Source: Pseudothauera nasutitermitis (GTDB taxonomy: Bacteria > Pseudomonadota > Gammaproteobacteria > Burkholderiales > Rhodocyclaceae). From it: a stretch of 64,000 nt of DNA. Both the position numbers and the translations under genes were made by a program. Shown piece after piece: positions 15,975-25,577 of the stretch; position 1 is the stretch's first letter, and each line of letters opens with the position of its first letter. The notes below the pieces were generated by a model that did no database searches, had not been told where the DNA came from, and saw only the letters and a program-made list of their open reading frames with translations. The stretch is taken from positions 372,001-436,000 of the forward strand of contig NZ_SSOC01000003.1 of NCBI RefSeq assembly GCF_004801295.1, read 5' to 3'.

Positions 15975-16751
15975 ATGACCACCGAACACAGCACCCGCGT
16001 CGAATTGCTCCGATCCGACGACTTCGCCCAGTACCTGCTGCATGATCCCAAGCAGATCAAGCAGATCGTACGCACGCTGGTCGAAAGCCGCGCCTTGATC
16101 ACCACCTATCTGCCGTCCGGCAACCAGTCCTTCCTGACCGCCTTGCTGGCGGTGATCAACAACGAAGAGCAGGTGGTGTTCGACGCCAGCCCGGATGAGG
16201 CGGTGAACCGCCGCGTCGCGGAAACCGAGGAGCTGATCTGCGCCACGCAGATCGAAGGCATCAAGATCCAGTTTCCGCTCGGTGGCATCCAGGAAGTCAC
16301 CTACGAAGGCCGCGACGCCTTCCTCGCCGGCCGCCCGGAACGCCTGCTGCGCCTTCAGCGCCGCGAGTTCTACCGCCTGATCACACCGGTCACCCACGCG
16401 CTCACCTGCATCATTCCCCTGCTCCCGGGGCCGGACGGCGAGCCACGCTCCATCGAGGCCCGCGTGCTGGACATTTCCGGCGGCGGACTGGCGGTCGTGG
16501 TACCGCCCGACGACGTGGAGTTCACCCCGGGCATGGAATTCGACGACTGCCGCATCACCCTGCCCGATTTCGGGCCGGTAGCGGTGCGCATGCGGGTACG
16601 CAACCTGTTCCGCCTGACCAACCGCAGCGGCACCGAGGTCCTGCGCGCCGGCTGCGAATTCGTCGACCTGCCCAACAGTGCCAACAACCTCATCCAGCGC
16701 TACATCTTCAAGGTGGAGCGCGACCGCAGCGCGCGCGAGCGCGGCATGTGA
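15975..16751 (+). CDS. ycgR: Flagellar brake protein YcgR (PilZ domain)
   Basis: 258 residues. The N-terminal YcgR_N domain (about 10-115) is followed by a PilZ domain (about 118-240). The c-di-GMP-binding motifs are present: RREFYR (RxxxR) at the domain start and LDISGGGLAV (D/NxSxxG). YcgR with bound c-di-GMP slows or biases the flagellar motor by contacting MotA/FliG. ATG 15975 is preferred over an in-frame TTG at 15960. The gene converges on fliE with a shared bidirectional terminator. Its place at the end of the fliD group fits a late motility gene. Confidence 0.92.
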   Translation: MTTEHSTRVELLRSDDFAQYLLHDPKQIKQIVRTLVESRALITTYLPSGNQSFLTALLAVINNEEQVVFDASPDEAVNRRVAETEELICATQIEGIKIQFPLGGIQEVTYEGRDAFLAGRPERLLRLQRREFYRLITPVTHALTCIIPLLPGPDGEPRSIEARVLDISGGGLAVVVPPDDVEFTPGMEFDDCRITLPDFGPVAVRMRVRNLFRLTNRSGTEVLRAGCEFVDLPNSANNLIQRYIFKVERDRSARERGM

Positions 16752-16773
16752 CGGTTTCCCCGAATCGGCCGTA

Positions 16774-16809
16774 AACGACAACGCCGCCCGAATGGGCGGC
16801 GTTGTCGTT
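16774..16809. terminator. Bidirectional terminator between ycgR and fliE
   Basis: A perfect 16-bp stem (16774-16789 with 16794-16809) with a GAAT loop sits between the convergent ycgR and fliE genes. Both outer flanks of the stem carry AA/TT, so it can serve both directions. Confidence 0.75.
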
Positions 16810-16829
16810 CGATGCTGCGGTCCGGACGC

Positions 16830-17156
16830 TCAGACCGGCATGTTCATGATGTCCTGGTAGGCGGTCACCAGGCGGTTGCGCACCTGCACCATCTGCTGGA
16901 AGGACAGGCTGGCCTTCTGCAGGTCCACCATCACTTCCTGCAGATTCACGTTGGGGTCGCCTGCGGTGAAGCTTTCCGCCATGGCGCGCGCCTCTTTCTG
17001 CGCGCTGCTCACATCCACCAGGGCGTTCTGCAGCACCTGGGCGAAATCCACGCCCTCGGCGGCCGGCTGCGCTCCGCCCGCCGGCTTGCCTGTGGCCGCC
17101 TGCGATACCGAGCGCAACTCGTTGAGCATCTGGTCAATTCCGCGGGTATCCATCAT
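16830..17156 (-). CDS. fliE: Flagellar hook-basal body complex protein FliE
   Basis: 108 residues. The C-terminal FliE core is clear: VDFAQVLQNALVDVSSAQKE, FTAGDPNVNLQEVMVDLQKA and VQVRNRLVTAYQDIMNMPV. FliE joins the MS ring to the rod and is the first rod-type export substrate. Two adjacent ATG codons (17156 and 17153) follow GGGGGAA; the second has the better spacing. It lies downstream of fleSR on the same strand but has its own sigma54 promoter, and it is separate from the divergent fliF operon. Confidence 0.95.
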   Translation of the reverse strand: MMDTRGIDQMLNELRSVSQAATGKPAGGAQPAAEGVDFAQVLQNALVDVSSAQKEARAMAESFTAGDPNVNLQEVMVDLQKASLSFQQMVQVRNRLVTAYQDIMNMPV

Positions 17157-17196
17157 TTCCCCCGGTTCCGGGTTTCCTTGTCTTTCAGTCTAGCAG

Positions 17197-17212
17197 AGCA
17201 ATCGCCATGCCA
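17197..17212 (-). promoter_or_regulatory. Sigma54 promoter of fliE
   Basis: On the minus strand TGGCATGGCGATTGCT matches the TGGCACGNNNNTTGCW consensus with one difference and exact GG-N10-GC spacing. Transcription would start about 17186, 30 bases before fliE. FleR, encoded just upstream, is the natural activator. Confidence 0.8.
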
Positions 17213-17323
17213 CCAGCCACGTGCGTGCGTACCCGCACCCACGCCGCAACGCCCCGGTCGATCCCTGGGCGCACGCGTTTTCAGTGAATAGATAGCAAGA
17301 GACGGGCCAGACCCCCCCGGCGC

Positions 17324-18766
17324 TCAGACGTCGTATCCTTCGTCGCGGTACTGCTGCAGCTTGTAGCGCAGCGTGCGTTCGGAAATCCCAAGCTTTTCAA
17401 CGGTCTTCTTGCGTGAGCCGCCGAATTCGCGCAGCGTGGAAAGGATGTGCTCGCGCTCCAGATCCTTCATGTTCGCCGGACGCGCGGCCGCCGTCGGCTG
17501 CCAGGCGGCGGCAAGATTTGCCGGTTCATTTGCCGGTGCCGGCCACGGGGCGCTCGCCAGTGCCGGCGATGCCGGCATGGGCGGCGGCACCACGAACGCC
17601 GGCTGCGCCGGCACGGCAGGCGCGGACGCTTCGCCGTTCCAGTGCGGCAGGCACAGGCGCACGGTTTCCGGCACCACGCTGTCGCCGGCGGTGAGGATCA
17701 GCACGCGGTGCATGGTGTTTTCCAGTTCGCGCACGTTGCCCGGCCAGTGGTAGGCCTGCAGCAGGGCTTCGGCCTCGGGGGAGATGCGTGCCTGGCGCTT
17801 GAGGCGCTCGCCGTGGCGGGCGAGGAAGTAGCGCGCCAGCGGCAGCACGTCGCCCTGCCGTTCGCGCAGGGAGGGGATGGCCAGCGGGAAGACGTTGAGG
17901 CGGTAGTACAAGTCCTCGCGGAAGCGCCCGGCGGCGATCTCGCGCAGCATGTCGCGGTTGCTGGTGGCCAGCACGCGGATGTCCAGTTCCACCGGCTTCT
18001 TGCCGCCCACGCGCTCCACCTCGCGTTCCTGCAGCACGCGCAGCAGCTTGGCCTGCAGGCCGAGCGGCATCTCGGAGATTTCGTCGAGCAGGATGGTGCC
18101 GGCCTGGGCCTGTTCGAACTTGCCGGGCTGCGCCGTCTGCGCCCCGGTGAAGGCACCCTTCTCGTAGCCGAACAGCGTGGCTTCGAGCAGGTTCTCCGGA
18201 ATCGCCGCGCAGTTGATCGCCACGAAGGGGCCGCGGGCGCGCGGGGAATGGTGGTGGATGTAGCGCGCGAAGACTTCCTTGCCGGTGCCGGATTCGCCGG
18301 TGAGCAGTACAGTGGCGTCGGTTTCCGCCACGCGCGCGGCCAGCGCCAGCAGATTGCGGGTGTGCGGATCCTCGGCCACGGTGTCGTCGGTGGAGGGCGG
18401 CACGGCGGCATAGCGGCGCACGTGTTCGAGCAGGACTTCGGGCTCGAAGGGTTTCATCAGGAAGTCGCAGGCGCCGCCGCGCATCGCCGCCACGGCCTTG
18501 TCCACGTCGCCGTAGGCGGTCATCAGCAACACCGGCAGCTGCGGGTGGCGGGAACGTACTTCGGCGAGCACTTGCAGGCCGTCCATGGGCTGCATGCGCA
18601 GGTCGGTGATCACCAGATTGAAGCTCTGGCGCTCCAGTTCGACCAGCGCCGCGGGTCCGCCGTCGACGCCGGTGACGCCGTGGCCGGCCATTTCCAGGGT
18701 CAGGCACACCGCGTCGCGCAGCGCGTCGTCGTCTTCCACGACCAGGATGTTGAGTTGTTCGATCAT
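17324..18766 (-). CDS. fleR: Sigma54-dependent response regulator FleR (FlrC-like)
   Basis: 480 residues. The receiver domain (1-120) has acidic EDDD at 11-14 and the phospho-acceptor Asp55 in LVITDLRM. The AAA+ sigma54-interaction domain (about 135-370) carries Walker A GESGTGKE, the sigma54 contact loop GAFTGA and Walker B GTILLDEISEM. A Pro/Ala-rich linker leads to a Fis-type helix-turn-helix (GSRKKTVEKLGISERTLRYK). Partnered with FleS, it activates middle flagellar sigma54 promoters such as those seen before fliE, fliK, flgB and flgK. The start ATG overlaps the fleS stop (ATGA); the frame stays open further upstream only as a shadow of fleS. Confidence 0.93.
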   Translation of the reverse strand: MIEQLNILVVEDDDALRDAVCLTLEMAGHGVTGVDGGPAALVELERQSFNLVITDLRMQPMDGLQVLAEVRSRHPQLPVLLMTAYGDVDKAVAAMRGGACDFLMKPFEPEVLLEHVRRYAAVPPSTDDTVAEDPHTRNLLALAARVAETDATVLLTGESGTGKEVFARYIHHHSPRARGPFVAINCAAIPENLLEATLFGYEKGAFTGAQTAQPGKFEQAQAGTILLDEISEMPLGLQAKLLRVLQEREVERVGGKKPVELDIRVLATSNRDMLREIAAGRFREDLYYRLNVFPLAIPSLRERQGDVLPLARYFLARHGERLKRQARISPEAEALLQAYHWPGNVRELENTMHRVLILTAGDSVVPETVRLCLPHWNGEASAPAVPAQPAFVVPPPMPASPALASAPWPAPANEPANLAAAWQPTAAARPANMKDLEREHILSTLREFGGSRKKTVEKLGISERTLRYKLQQYRDEGYDV

Positions 18767-19941
18767 GCTGAGGCCTTGTCGGCGGTTTCCGCATCCGCAC
18801 GCGGCAGCGGAAGGGTCAAGGTGAAGGTGGAGCCCTGCCCGGGCGTGGATTCGAGGGCGATCTCGCCGCCGTGCGCGCGTGCCACGCCCCGGGCGATGGC
18901 CAGCCCCAGGCCGGTGCCTTCGGCACGGGTGGTGAAGAAGGGGTCGAACAGGCGCTCCTGCACGGCGGGGTCGATGCCACGGCCGTTGTCGGCGACGGTG
19001 AACACGACTTCCTCGCCGCGCTGGGCGACATGGCAGCGCACTGCGCCGCCCGGTTCGGTGGCCTGGATGGCGTTTTCCAGCAGGTTGGTGATGGCACCGC
19101 CCAGGGCCTTGCGGTCGCCGAACAGGGTGAGTTCGCCGCATTCGCAGGCGCTGGAGAATTCGATGCGCCGCGCACGCGCCACCGGCTCCAGGGTGTGCGT
19201 GAGTTCGGCAGCCAGCTCGCACACGCCGAAATGCTGGCGGCCCACGCAGTCGCCGCGCGCGAAGGCGAGCATGTCGCGGATCAGGCGCTCCAGGTAGCGC
19301 AGGCGCTCGATGGCGCGGTCGGCCACCTTGGTGCGTTCGGCCGGGCCGAGTTCGGGCTGGCGCAGGTTGCCGGTATACAACAGCGCGGCGGACAGCGGCG
19401 TGCGCAGCTGGTGGGCCAGGCCGGCGACCATTTCGCCCATCGCCGCCAGCCGTTCGTTGCGCTCGGCGGCGATGCGCATGCGGTAGGTTTCGGTGATGTC
19501 GTGCAGCAGCAGGATGCGCTCGTCGCCGGACTCCAGCGGAGTTTCCGACACCGACAGGCGGCGCGTGCCGTCGGCCAGTTCGATGCGCTGCTCGCCCGGC
19601 GTTTCGGTGGCTTCCAGGGCGCTGCCCACTTCCCGCCAGTTGCGCCCGGTGATGCCGGCGCCGAGCAGATTCTCGGCGGCGCGATTGACCTGCACCAGAT
19701 TGCCCGCGCGGTCGAGCACCACCACGCCGGCGGGCAGCGCGCCCATCAGCACGGTGAGACGTTCGGTGAGTTGCTCCACGCGCCCCTGCAGGCCGTTGTA
19801 GGCCTGCGAAAGTTCTTCCGAGGCGCGGCTGAAGGCCTGGAAGGCTTCGGCCAGTTGGGCCGCGTCCAGACGTGCCGCGCCCGCCACGGCGGCATTGCGC
19901 GCGTCTGCGTCCGTTGCGGTGGCGGCGGTCTGTGGCGACAT
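18763..19941 (-). CDS. fleS: Sensor histidine kinase FleS (FlrB-like)
   Basis: 392 residues with no membrane segment, so cytoplasmic. An N-terminal helical region is followed by a PAS domain (about 75-150, GVVVLDRAGNLVQVNRAAEN), then a HisKA box AGLAHQLRTPLSAALLY with phospho-acceptor His177. The HATPase has N box NLLENAIQA, G1 VADNGRGID, F box DPFFTT and G2 EGTGLGLAIARGV. It phosphorylates FleR. ATG 19941 follows TGGAG by nine bases. The gene is divergent from fliF across a 160-base gap holding an inverted repeat. Confidence 0.92.
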   Translation of the reverse strand: MSPQTAATATDADARNAAVAGAARLDAAQLAEAFQAFSRASEELSQAYNGLQGRVEQLTERLTVLMGALPAGVVVLDRAGNLVQVNRAAENLLGAGITGRNWREVGSALEATETPGEQRIELADGTRRLSVSETPLESGDERILLLHDITETYRMRIAAERNERLAAMGEMVAGLAHQLRTPLSAALLYTGNLRQPELGPAERTKVADRAIERLRYLERLIRDMLAFARGDCVGRQHFGVCELAAELTHTLEPVARARRIEFSSACECGELTLFGDRKALGGAITNLLENAIQATEPGGAVRCHVAQRGEEVVFTVADNGRGIDPAVQERLFDPFFTTRAEGTGLGLAIARGVARAHGGEIALESTPGQGSTFTLTLPLPRADAETADKASA

Positions 19942-20002
19942 GGGCTCGGGCTCCAGTAACACGGCTGGCAGTCTAGCCTTGCGGAAGTGTATGGTAACCG
20001 GC

Positions 20003-20030
20003 AAATAGGCGGCAAAAAATGCCGCTATTT
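20003..20030. repeat. Inverted repeat in the fleS-fliF divergent gap
   Basis: AAATAGgCGGCA (20003-20014) and TGCCGCTATTT (20020-20030) form 11-base arms with one bulged G around AAAAA. Position between two divergent promoters suggests an operator or a transcript hairpin. The half-site AATAGGCGG recurs in the flhA-flhF gap. Confidence 0.5.
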
Positions 20031-20101
20031 CGATGAACGGACTTGCCGCCGGCGACGGACAATGCCGCCATCCGTAAAAGGGACCGCAACAGGAATCCAG
20101 C

Positions 20102-21784
20102 ATGGCCACCGCAGAGACCGCTACCGAAGCCGACGTCGCCACGCCGCCGCCGACCCCGCAGTCGCCGCTGCGTCAGGCGCTCGACAACATCAGGGCGCTC
20201 GATCAGCGCCAGAAGCTCGCCGCCGGGGCGTTGGTCGCCATGCTGGTCGCACTGGTGATCGGCACGCTGCTGTGGCAGCGCGCGCCCGACTACGCCGTGC
20301 TGTTCTCCAATTACGACGAGCGCGACGGCGGCGAGATCATCGCCGCGCTGCAGCAGCAGAACGTGCCCTACCGCCTGTCGCCCAGCGGCACCGCGATCAT
20401 GGTGCCGTCCGCGCAGGTACACGACGTGCGCCTGCGCCTGGCCGCCGCCGGGCTGCCCAAGGGCGGGCTGGTGGGCTTCGAGGTCATGGAAACCCAGAAG
20501 CTGGGGGTTTCGCAGTTCCACGAGCAGGTGAACTACCAGCGTGCGCTGGAGGGCGAGCTGTCGCGCACCATCCAGTCCATCGCCTCGGTGGCCAGCGCGC
20601 GCGTGCATCTGGCCATGCCCAAGCAGACCGCCTTCCTGCGCAACGACCAGGCGCCCACCGCCTCGGTGATGGTGAACATGCGCCCGGGCCGCTTCCTGGA
20701 TGCCGCGCAGGTGGCCGGCATCGTCCATCTGGTGTCGTCGAGCGTGCCGCGCATGACCGAGTCCGGCGTCAACATCGTCGACCAGAACGGCAACCTGCTC
20801 ACCAAGAAGCCCGATCCGCAGGAGCGTCCGGGCCTCGACCCGAACCAGCTGCGCTACATCGAGGAGGTCGAGGCGGCCTACATCCGCCGCATCGAAACCA
20901 TCCTGACGCCGATGGTGGGCGCCGGCAACTTCGGCGCCCAGGTCACCGCCGACATCGATTTCAACCAGGTCGAGCAGACCGCCGAGACCTACAAGCCCAA
21001 CCCCACGCCCGACCAGGCCATCCGCAGCCAGCAGATCAGCGAATCCAGCGAGCGCGACCGCGGCCCGCAGGGCGTGCCGGGCGCGCTCACCAACCAGCCG
21101 CCGGTGCCCGCCACCGCGCCGGTCACCGCGCCGCCGGTCGATCCCAACGGCGGCAACGGCAACCCGCTGCTGAACCATAGCCGCAACGCAACGATCAACT
21201 ACGAACTGGACCGCACCATCCAGCACATGCGCCAGTCGCTCGGCCAGATCCGCCGCCTGTCGGTGGCCGTGGTGGTCAACCACCGCAGCGAGGTGAATGC
21301 CAACGGCCAGGTGGTGAACGTGCCGCTGACCGAGGAGGAGATCGCCCGCATCACCAATCTCGTGCGCGAGGCGGTGGGCTACAACGCCACGCGCGGCGAC
21401 AGCCTGAACGTGGCGGCGAGCCCCTTCGTGGCGACAGGTGGCGGCCCCGTCGGTCCGCTGTGGAAGGATCCGCAGGTGATCGGCATGGGCATGGAAGCCG
21501 GCAAGTATCTGCTGATCGCGCTGGCCGTGCTGCTCGCCTACCTGGCCGTGATCCGCCCGCTGCTGCGCGTGGTGGTGCCGCCGAGGGAAGAGGCGGAGGA
21601 AGAGGAAGAAGACGAGGACGCCTACGAGGACGACGCCGAGGTCACCCTGTCCGAGGAAGCGCTCGCCGGCGAAACCTTCGAACAACGCGTGGAACGCGCG
21701 CGCGAACTGGCGCGCGACAATCCGAAGCTGATCGCCGAGCTCATCAGAACATGGATGGGCGTGAATGAGGAGGGCCGCAAGTGA
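20102..21784 (+). CDS. fliF: Flagellar MS-ring protein FliF
   Basis: 560 residues. A membrane segment lies at about 40-58 (AAGALVAMLVALVIGTLLWQ), followed by the YscJ/FliF ring-building domain (about 60-230), a second periplasmic domain with a Pro/Gly-rich loop (about 320-370), a second membrane segment at about 464-484 (AGKYLLIALAVLLAYLAVIR) and an acidic C-terminal tail that binds FliG. It heads the fliFGHIJ operon; its stop overlaps fliG as GTGA. CAGGAAT precedes the ATG. No sigma54 site with correct spacing was found in the upstream gap. Confidence 0.97.
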   Translation: MATAETATEADVATPPPTPQSPLRQALDNIRALDQRQKLAAGALVAMLVALVIGTLLWQRAPDYAVLFSNYDERDGGEIIAALQQQNVPYRLSPSGTAIMVPSAQVHDVRLRLAAAGLPKGGLVGFEVMETQKLGVSQFHEQVNYQRALEGELSRTIQSIASVASARVHLAMPKQTAFLRNDQAPTASVMVNMRPGRFLDAAQVAGIVHLVSSSVPRMTESGVNIVDQNGNLLTKKPDPQERPGLDPNQLRYIEEVEAAYIRRIETILTPMVGAGNFGAQVTADIDFNQVEQTAETYKPNPTPDQAIRSQQISESSERDRGPQGVPGALTNQPPVPATAPVTAPPVDPNGGNGNPLLNHSRNATINYELDRTIQHMRQSLGQIRRLSVAVVVNHRSEVNANGQVVNVPLTEEEIARITNLVREAVGYNATRGDSLNVAASPFVATGGGPVGPLWKDPQVIGMGMEAGKYLLIALAVLLAYLAVIRPLLRVVVPPREEAEEEEEDEDAYEDDAEVTLSEEALAGETFEQRVERARELARDNPKLIAELIRTWMGVNEEGRK

Positions 21785-22785
21785 GCATCACTCCCGAAGA
21801 AGGCCTGGAAAAATCCGCCCTCCTCCTGCTGACCCTCGGCCCCGACGGGGCCGCCGAGGTGCTCAAGCACCTGGGCCCGCGCGAGGTGCAAAAGCTGGGC
21901 ATGAAGATGGCCACCATGGCGCCGCAGCCGCGCAGCAAGGTCGAACAACTGCTCGACGAACTGGACGAACATGCCGGCAAGGGCGGCGCCATCCATGCGG
22001 ACGAGGAAGCCATCCGCGAGATGCTCACCAAGGCGCTCGGCGACGAACGCGCCGCCCATCTGCTCTCGCGCGTGCTGCAGGGCTCGGACACCGCCGGCAT
22101 CGAAAGCCTGAAGTGGATGGACGCGCCCACCGCCGCCGACCTGATCAAGAACGAACACCCGCAGATCATCGCCACCATCCTGGTGCACCTGGAGTTCGAC
22201 CAGGCCGGCGAGATCCTCAAGTACTTCCCCGAGCGCCTGCGCAACGACGTGGTGCTGCGCATCGCCACGCTCGACGGCGTGCAGCCGCAGGCCCTCAAGG
22301 AACTCAACGACGCGCTCACCCGCATGCTGTCCGGCGCCTCCTCGGTGAAGAAGGCGGCCATGGGCGGCGTGCGCCACGCGGCGGAGATCCTCAACTTCGT
22401 CGGCTCGGCGGCGGAAACCGCGGTCATCGACAACGTGCGCGAGTACGACCCCGATCTGGCCCAGCGCATCCTCGACGAGATGTTCGTGTTCGAGAACCTC
22501 ATGGACATCGACGACCGCGGCATCCAGACCATCCTGCGCGAGGTACAGTCCGATTCGCTCATCGTCGCCCTCAAGGGCGCCGCGCCGGACCTGCGCGAGA
22601 AGATCTTCAAGAACATGTCCAGCCGCGCCGCCGAAATGCTGCGCGAGGACCTGGAGGCCAAGGGCCCGGTGCGCCTGTCCGAGGTCGAGGCCGAGCAGAA
22701 GGAAATCCTCAAGATCGTCCGCCGTCTGGCCGAGGAAGGCCAGATCATGCTGGGCGGCAAGGGAGGCGACGATGCCTTCGTGTAA
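21781..22785 (+). CDS. fliG: Flagellar motor switch protein FliG
   Basis: 334 residues with a GTG start overlapping the fliF stop and GAGGAGG just upstream. The three FliG domains are present: N (about 1-100, FliF binding), middle (about 110-190, with the EHPQIIATILVHL EHPQ motif) and C (about 200-330, VFENLMDIDDRGIQTILREV), whose charged residues face the stator. FliG couples stator force to ring rotation. Confidence 0.97.
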   Translation: MSITPEEGLEKSALLLLTLGPDGAAEVLKHLGPREVQKLGMKMATMAPQPRSKVEQLLDELDEHAGKGGAIHADEEAIREMLTKALGDERAAHLLSRVLQGSDTAGIESLKWMDAPTAADLIKNEHPQIIATILVHLEFDQAGEILKYFPERLRNDVVLRIATLDGVQPQALKELNDALTRMLSGASSVKKAAMGGVRHAAEILNFVGSAAETAVIDNVREYDPDLAQRILDEMFVFENLMDIDDRGIQTILREVQSDSLIVALKGAAPDLREKIFKNMSSRAAEMLREDLEAKGPVRLSEVEAEQKEILKIVRRLAEEGQIMLGGKGGDDAFV

Positions 22786-22803
22786 GCCCATTGGCAGCCC
22801 CCG

Positions 22804-23559
22804 ATGAGCATCACCCGCCACCAGGCGGTGGGCGCCTACCGGCGCTGGGATCCGCCCACCTTCAACGAACGCGGCGAAGTGGTGCCCCCGGCCGAGCCCG
22901 AACGCCCCGCCCCGCCACCCGAGCCGGCTGCCGAAACGCCGGCCGAACCGTTGTTTCCGCCGGATTTCCAGCTGCCCACCGCCGAGGAAATCGAGCGCAT
23001 GCAGGAGGCCGCGCGCGAGGAAGCGCGTGCCGAGGGCCATGCCGAAGGACTGGCTGCCGGCCAGGAAGAAGGCCGCCGCCAGGGCCACGAGGAAGGCCTG
23101 CTGCGCGGCTATGAAGAAGGCCGCCAGCATGCGCAGGAGGAAGCCGAACGCTTCGGCGCGCTGGTCGGCGACCTGGACAGGGCGCTCACCGAACTCGACC
23201 ACGGCGTGGCCGAGGAACTGATGGCGCTCGCCCTTGCGCTGACCCGCAAGATGGTGCGCCAGACCTACGAATTGCATCCCGAAGCGGTTCTCGAGATGGT
23301 CCGCGCCGCGCTGCACGAACTGCCGCAGAACGGCGCGCGCATCCGCCTGCATCCGGACGACGCCGCGCTGGCGCGCGAATACCTTGGCGAGCAGCTCGAA
23401 CACGGCGAGCACCGCCTGGTCGAGGACGACACCCTGACCCGCGGCGGCTGCGTGGTGCAGGCCGGCGACACGCAGATCGACGCCAGCATCGAAACCCGCT
23501 GGCGGCGCGTGGTGGAAAGCCTGGGGCGCAGCGAAACCGACTGGGACGAGCCCGCATGA
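22804..23559 (+). CDS. fliH: Flagellar assembly protein FliH
   Basis: 251 residues. A Pro-rich N-terminus (about 20-50) is followed by a long helix of glycine-spaced repeats at about 60-105 ([19 protein letters not shown]), the GxxxG series characteristic of FliH, and a C-terminal globular domain. FliH regulates and anchors the FliI ATPase and binds FliN. Its last codons overlap fliI as ATGA, indicating coupled translation. Confidence 0.93.
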   Translation: MSITRHQAVGAYRRWDPPTFNERGEVVPPAEPERPAPPPEPAAETPAEPLFPPDFQLPTAEEIERMQEAAREEARAEGHAEGLAAGQEEGRRQGHEEGLLRGYEEGRQHAQEEAERFGALVGDLDRALTELDHGVAEELMALALALTRKMVRQTYELHPEAVLEMVRAALHELPQNGARIRLHPDDAALAREYLGEQLEHGEHRLVEDDTLTRGGCVVQAGDTQIDASIETRWRRVVESLGRSETDWDEPA

Positions 23560-24962
23560 ATCCCGCGCTGGCCGATTCCTGGCGCGAGTATCTCTCCGGC
23601 AACCGCGCCATGGGCGAGGATGCACAGCCCTTCGAACGCTCCGGCCGGCTGATCCGCATCAACGGCCTGGTCATGGAAGCCGCCGGCCTGAAACTGCCGC
23701 TGGGCTCCGGCTGCCGGGTGATGGTGCCCGGCGGCGGCTCGGTGGAAGCCGAGGTGGTCGGCTTCAACGACGAAAAGCTCTACATGATGCCCACCGAGGA
23801 CGTTTTCGGCCTCGCCCCGGGCGCCCAGGTACTCCCGCTGGAGAGCCCGCCCAACCGCCTGCTGCCCGGCCAGGGCGCGCCGCGCAACCGCCGCGCCGCC
23901 GACCGCGCCAAGCACCTGCCAGTGGGCGAAGGCCTGCTTGGCCGCGTGGTCGATGGCGGCGGCCGCCCACTCGACGATCTCGGCCCACTCGATACCGAAC
24001 TCACCCGCTCGCTGCAAAGCCGGCCGTTCAACCCGCTCACCCGCGCACCGATCTCCGCGCCGCTGGACGTGGGCATCCGCGCCATCAACAGCCTGCTCAC
24101 CGTGGGACGCGGCCAGCGCCTCGGCCTGTTCGCCGGCTCGGGCGTGGGCAAATCGGTGCTCATCGGCATGATGGCGCGCTACACCTCGGCCGACGTGATC
24201 GTCGTCGGCCTGATCGGCGAGCGCGGCCGCGAGGTCAAGGAATTCATCGAGCACAGCCTGGGGCCGGAGGGCCTGAAGCGCTCCGTGGTGGTCGCCGCGC
24301 CGGCCGACACCAGCCCGCTGATGCGCCTGCAGGGCGCGGCCTACGCCACCACCATCGCCGAGCATTTCCGCGATCAGGGCAAGCAGGTGCTGCTGATCAT
24401 GGACTCGCTCACCCGCTACGCCATGGCCCAGCGCGAAATCGCCCTGGCCATCGGCGAGCCGCCGGTCACCCGCGGCTACCCGCCCAGCGTGTTCGCCCGC
24501 CTGCCGGCGCTGGTGGAGCGCGCCGGCAACGGGCAGGAAGGCGGCGGCTCGATCACCGCGTTCTACACCGTGCTCGCCGAGGGCGACGACCAGCAGGATC
24601 CCATCGCCGACTCGGCGCGCGCCATCCTCGACGGCCACTTCGTGCTCTCCCGGGCACTGGCCGACCAGGGCCACTACCCGGCCATCGACATCGAACAGTC
24701 GATCTCGCGTGCCATGCACAACCTGGTGGGGGACGCGCACTTCGATCTGGTACGCCGCTTCAAGCAGTTGTTCTCGCGCTACCAGCGCTCGCGCGACCTG
24801 ATCGCCGTGGGTGCCTACCAGCCCGGCTCCGATCCGATGCTGGACACGGCCGTCGCGCTTTATCCTAGAATTGAAGCCTTCCTGCAGCAGCGCATCGACG
24901 AGCGCGAGGATTACGCTGGCGCGGTCGCCAAGCTGACGCAGTTGTTCCCCGCACCGGGCTGA
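23556..24962 (+). CDS. fliI: Flagellum-specific ATPase FliI
   Basis: 468 residues, the hexameric ATPase of the flagellar type III export apparatus. Walker [16 protein letters not shown] is at about 190-204, Walker [13 protein letters not shown] at about 277-288, and the family signature [18 protein letters not shown] is near 308. It overlaps fliH by four bases and is followed after 90 bases by fliJ. Both partners regulate its assembly below the FlhA/FlhB gate. Confidence 0.97.
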   Translation: MNPALADSWREYLSGNRAMGEDAQPFERSGRLIRINGLVMEAAGLKLPLGSGCRVMVPGGGSVEAEVVGFNDEKLYMMPTEDVFGLAPGAQVLPLESPPNRLLPGQGAPRNRRAADRAKHLPVGEGLLGRVVDGGGRPLDDLGPLDTELTRSLQSRPFNPLTRAPISAPLDVGIRAINSLLTVGRGQRLGLFAGSGVGKSVLIGMMARYTSADVIVVGLIGERGREVKEFIEHSLGPEGLKRSVVVAAPADTSPLMRLQGAAYATTIAEHFRDQGKQVLLIMDSLTRYAMAQREIALAIGEPPVTRGYPPSVFARLPALVERAGNGQEGGGSITAFYTVLAEGDDQQDPIADSARAILDGHFVLSRALADQGHYPAIDIEQSISRAMHNLVGDAHFDLVRRFKQLFSRYQRSRDLIAVGAYQPGSDPMLDTAVALYPRIEAFLQQRIDEREDYAGAVAKLTQLFPAPG

Positions 24963-25052
24963 CCGGCACCGGCCGGGCAGAACCTGATCAAGCACCAATA
25001 AAAAAGGGTTCGCCATGGATCATCACCGACCCCGCTCTCAACGGAGTCCGCG

Positions 25053-25496
25053 TTGAGCGCCTTTCCCCTGCAACCCCTGCTCGACCTCGCGCAGACGCGC
25101 ATGGACGATGCCGCGCGCCGCCTGGGCGAGCTGATCGCCATGGAAACCGAAGGCCAGCGCAAGCTGGAGATGCTGCAGGCCTACCGCGACGAGTACCACC
25201 AGCGCTTCGTGCAGGCGGTCAGCAACGGCATTGGCCCGGATGCCTGGCGCAACTACAGCGCCTTCCTCGCCCGCATCGACGACGCCATCGCCGCGCAGCG
25301 CAGCGCCGTCGAACAATCGCGCCAGCGCACCGCGCAAGGCCAGCAAGTCTGGCTGGCCCAGCGCAACAAGGTCAAGGCCATCGACACCCTCTCGCAGCGC
25401 CACAAGGCCGCCGACCAGCGCCTCGAGAACAAGCGCGAGCAGCGTCTGCTCGACGAACATTCGGCCCGGCTGTTCTCCAGAAAACACGGGGAATAG
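25053..25496 (+). CDS. fliJ: Flagellar export protein FliJ
   Basis: 147 residues, almost wholly coiled coil, beginning FPLQPLLDLAQTRMDDAARR and continuing through EMLQAYRDEYHQRF and VEQSRQRTAQGQQVWLAQRN. FliJ is the stalk of the FliI hexamer and an escort for chaperones. The start is a TTG at 25053, with GGAG 7 bases before; no better in-frame ATG fits the family start. It ends the fliFGHIJ transcript, as fliK has its own promoter. Confidence 0.92.
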   Translation: MSAFPLQPLLDLAQTRMDDAARRLGELIAMETEGQRKLEMLQAYRDEYHQRFVQAVSNGIGPDAWRNYSAFLARIDDAIAAQRSAVEQSRQRTAQGQQVWLAQRNKVKAIDTLSQRHKAADQRLENKREQRLLDEHSARLFSRKHGE

Positions 25497-25523
25497 CGCC
25501 TTTCCACCCACCAGCGGAAAAAC

Positions 25524-25539
25524 TGGCACGTCGCTTGCT
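25524..25539 (+). promoter_or_regulatory. Sigma54 promoter of fliK
   Basis: TGGCACGTCGCTTGCT is a perfect match to TGGCACGNNNNTTGCW with GG-N10-GC spacing. Transcription would start near 25550, 28 bases before the fliK ATG, and would drive fliK-fliL-fliM-fliN and onward. Confidence 0.92.
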
Positions 25540-25577
25540 GATTGACCGGCGAACAAACGCCAATGAGGTAAGCGAGC

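Noticed and set aside
18767-19222. Upstream extension of the fleR reading frame
   Set aside because: It runs through fleS in another frame; the receiver domain begins at MIEQLNILVVEDD with an ATGA overlap.
19966-19983. TGGCAGTCTAGCCTTGC as a sigma54 promoter for fliF
   Set aside because: GG and GC are 12 bases apart; sigma54 needs 10.
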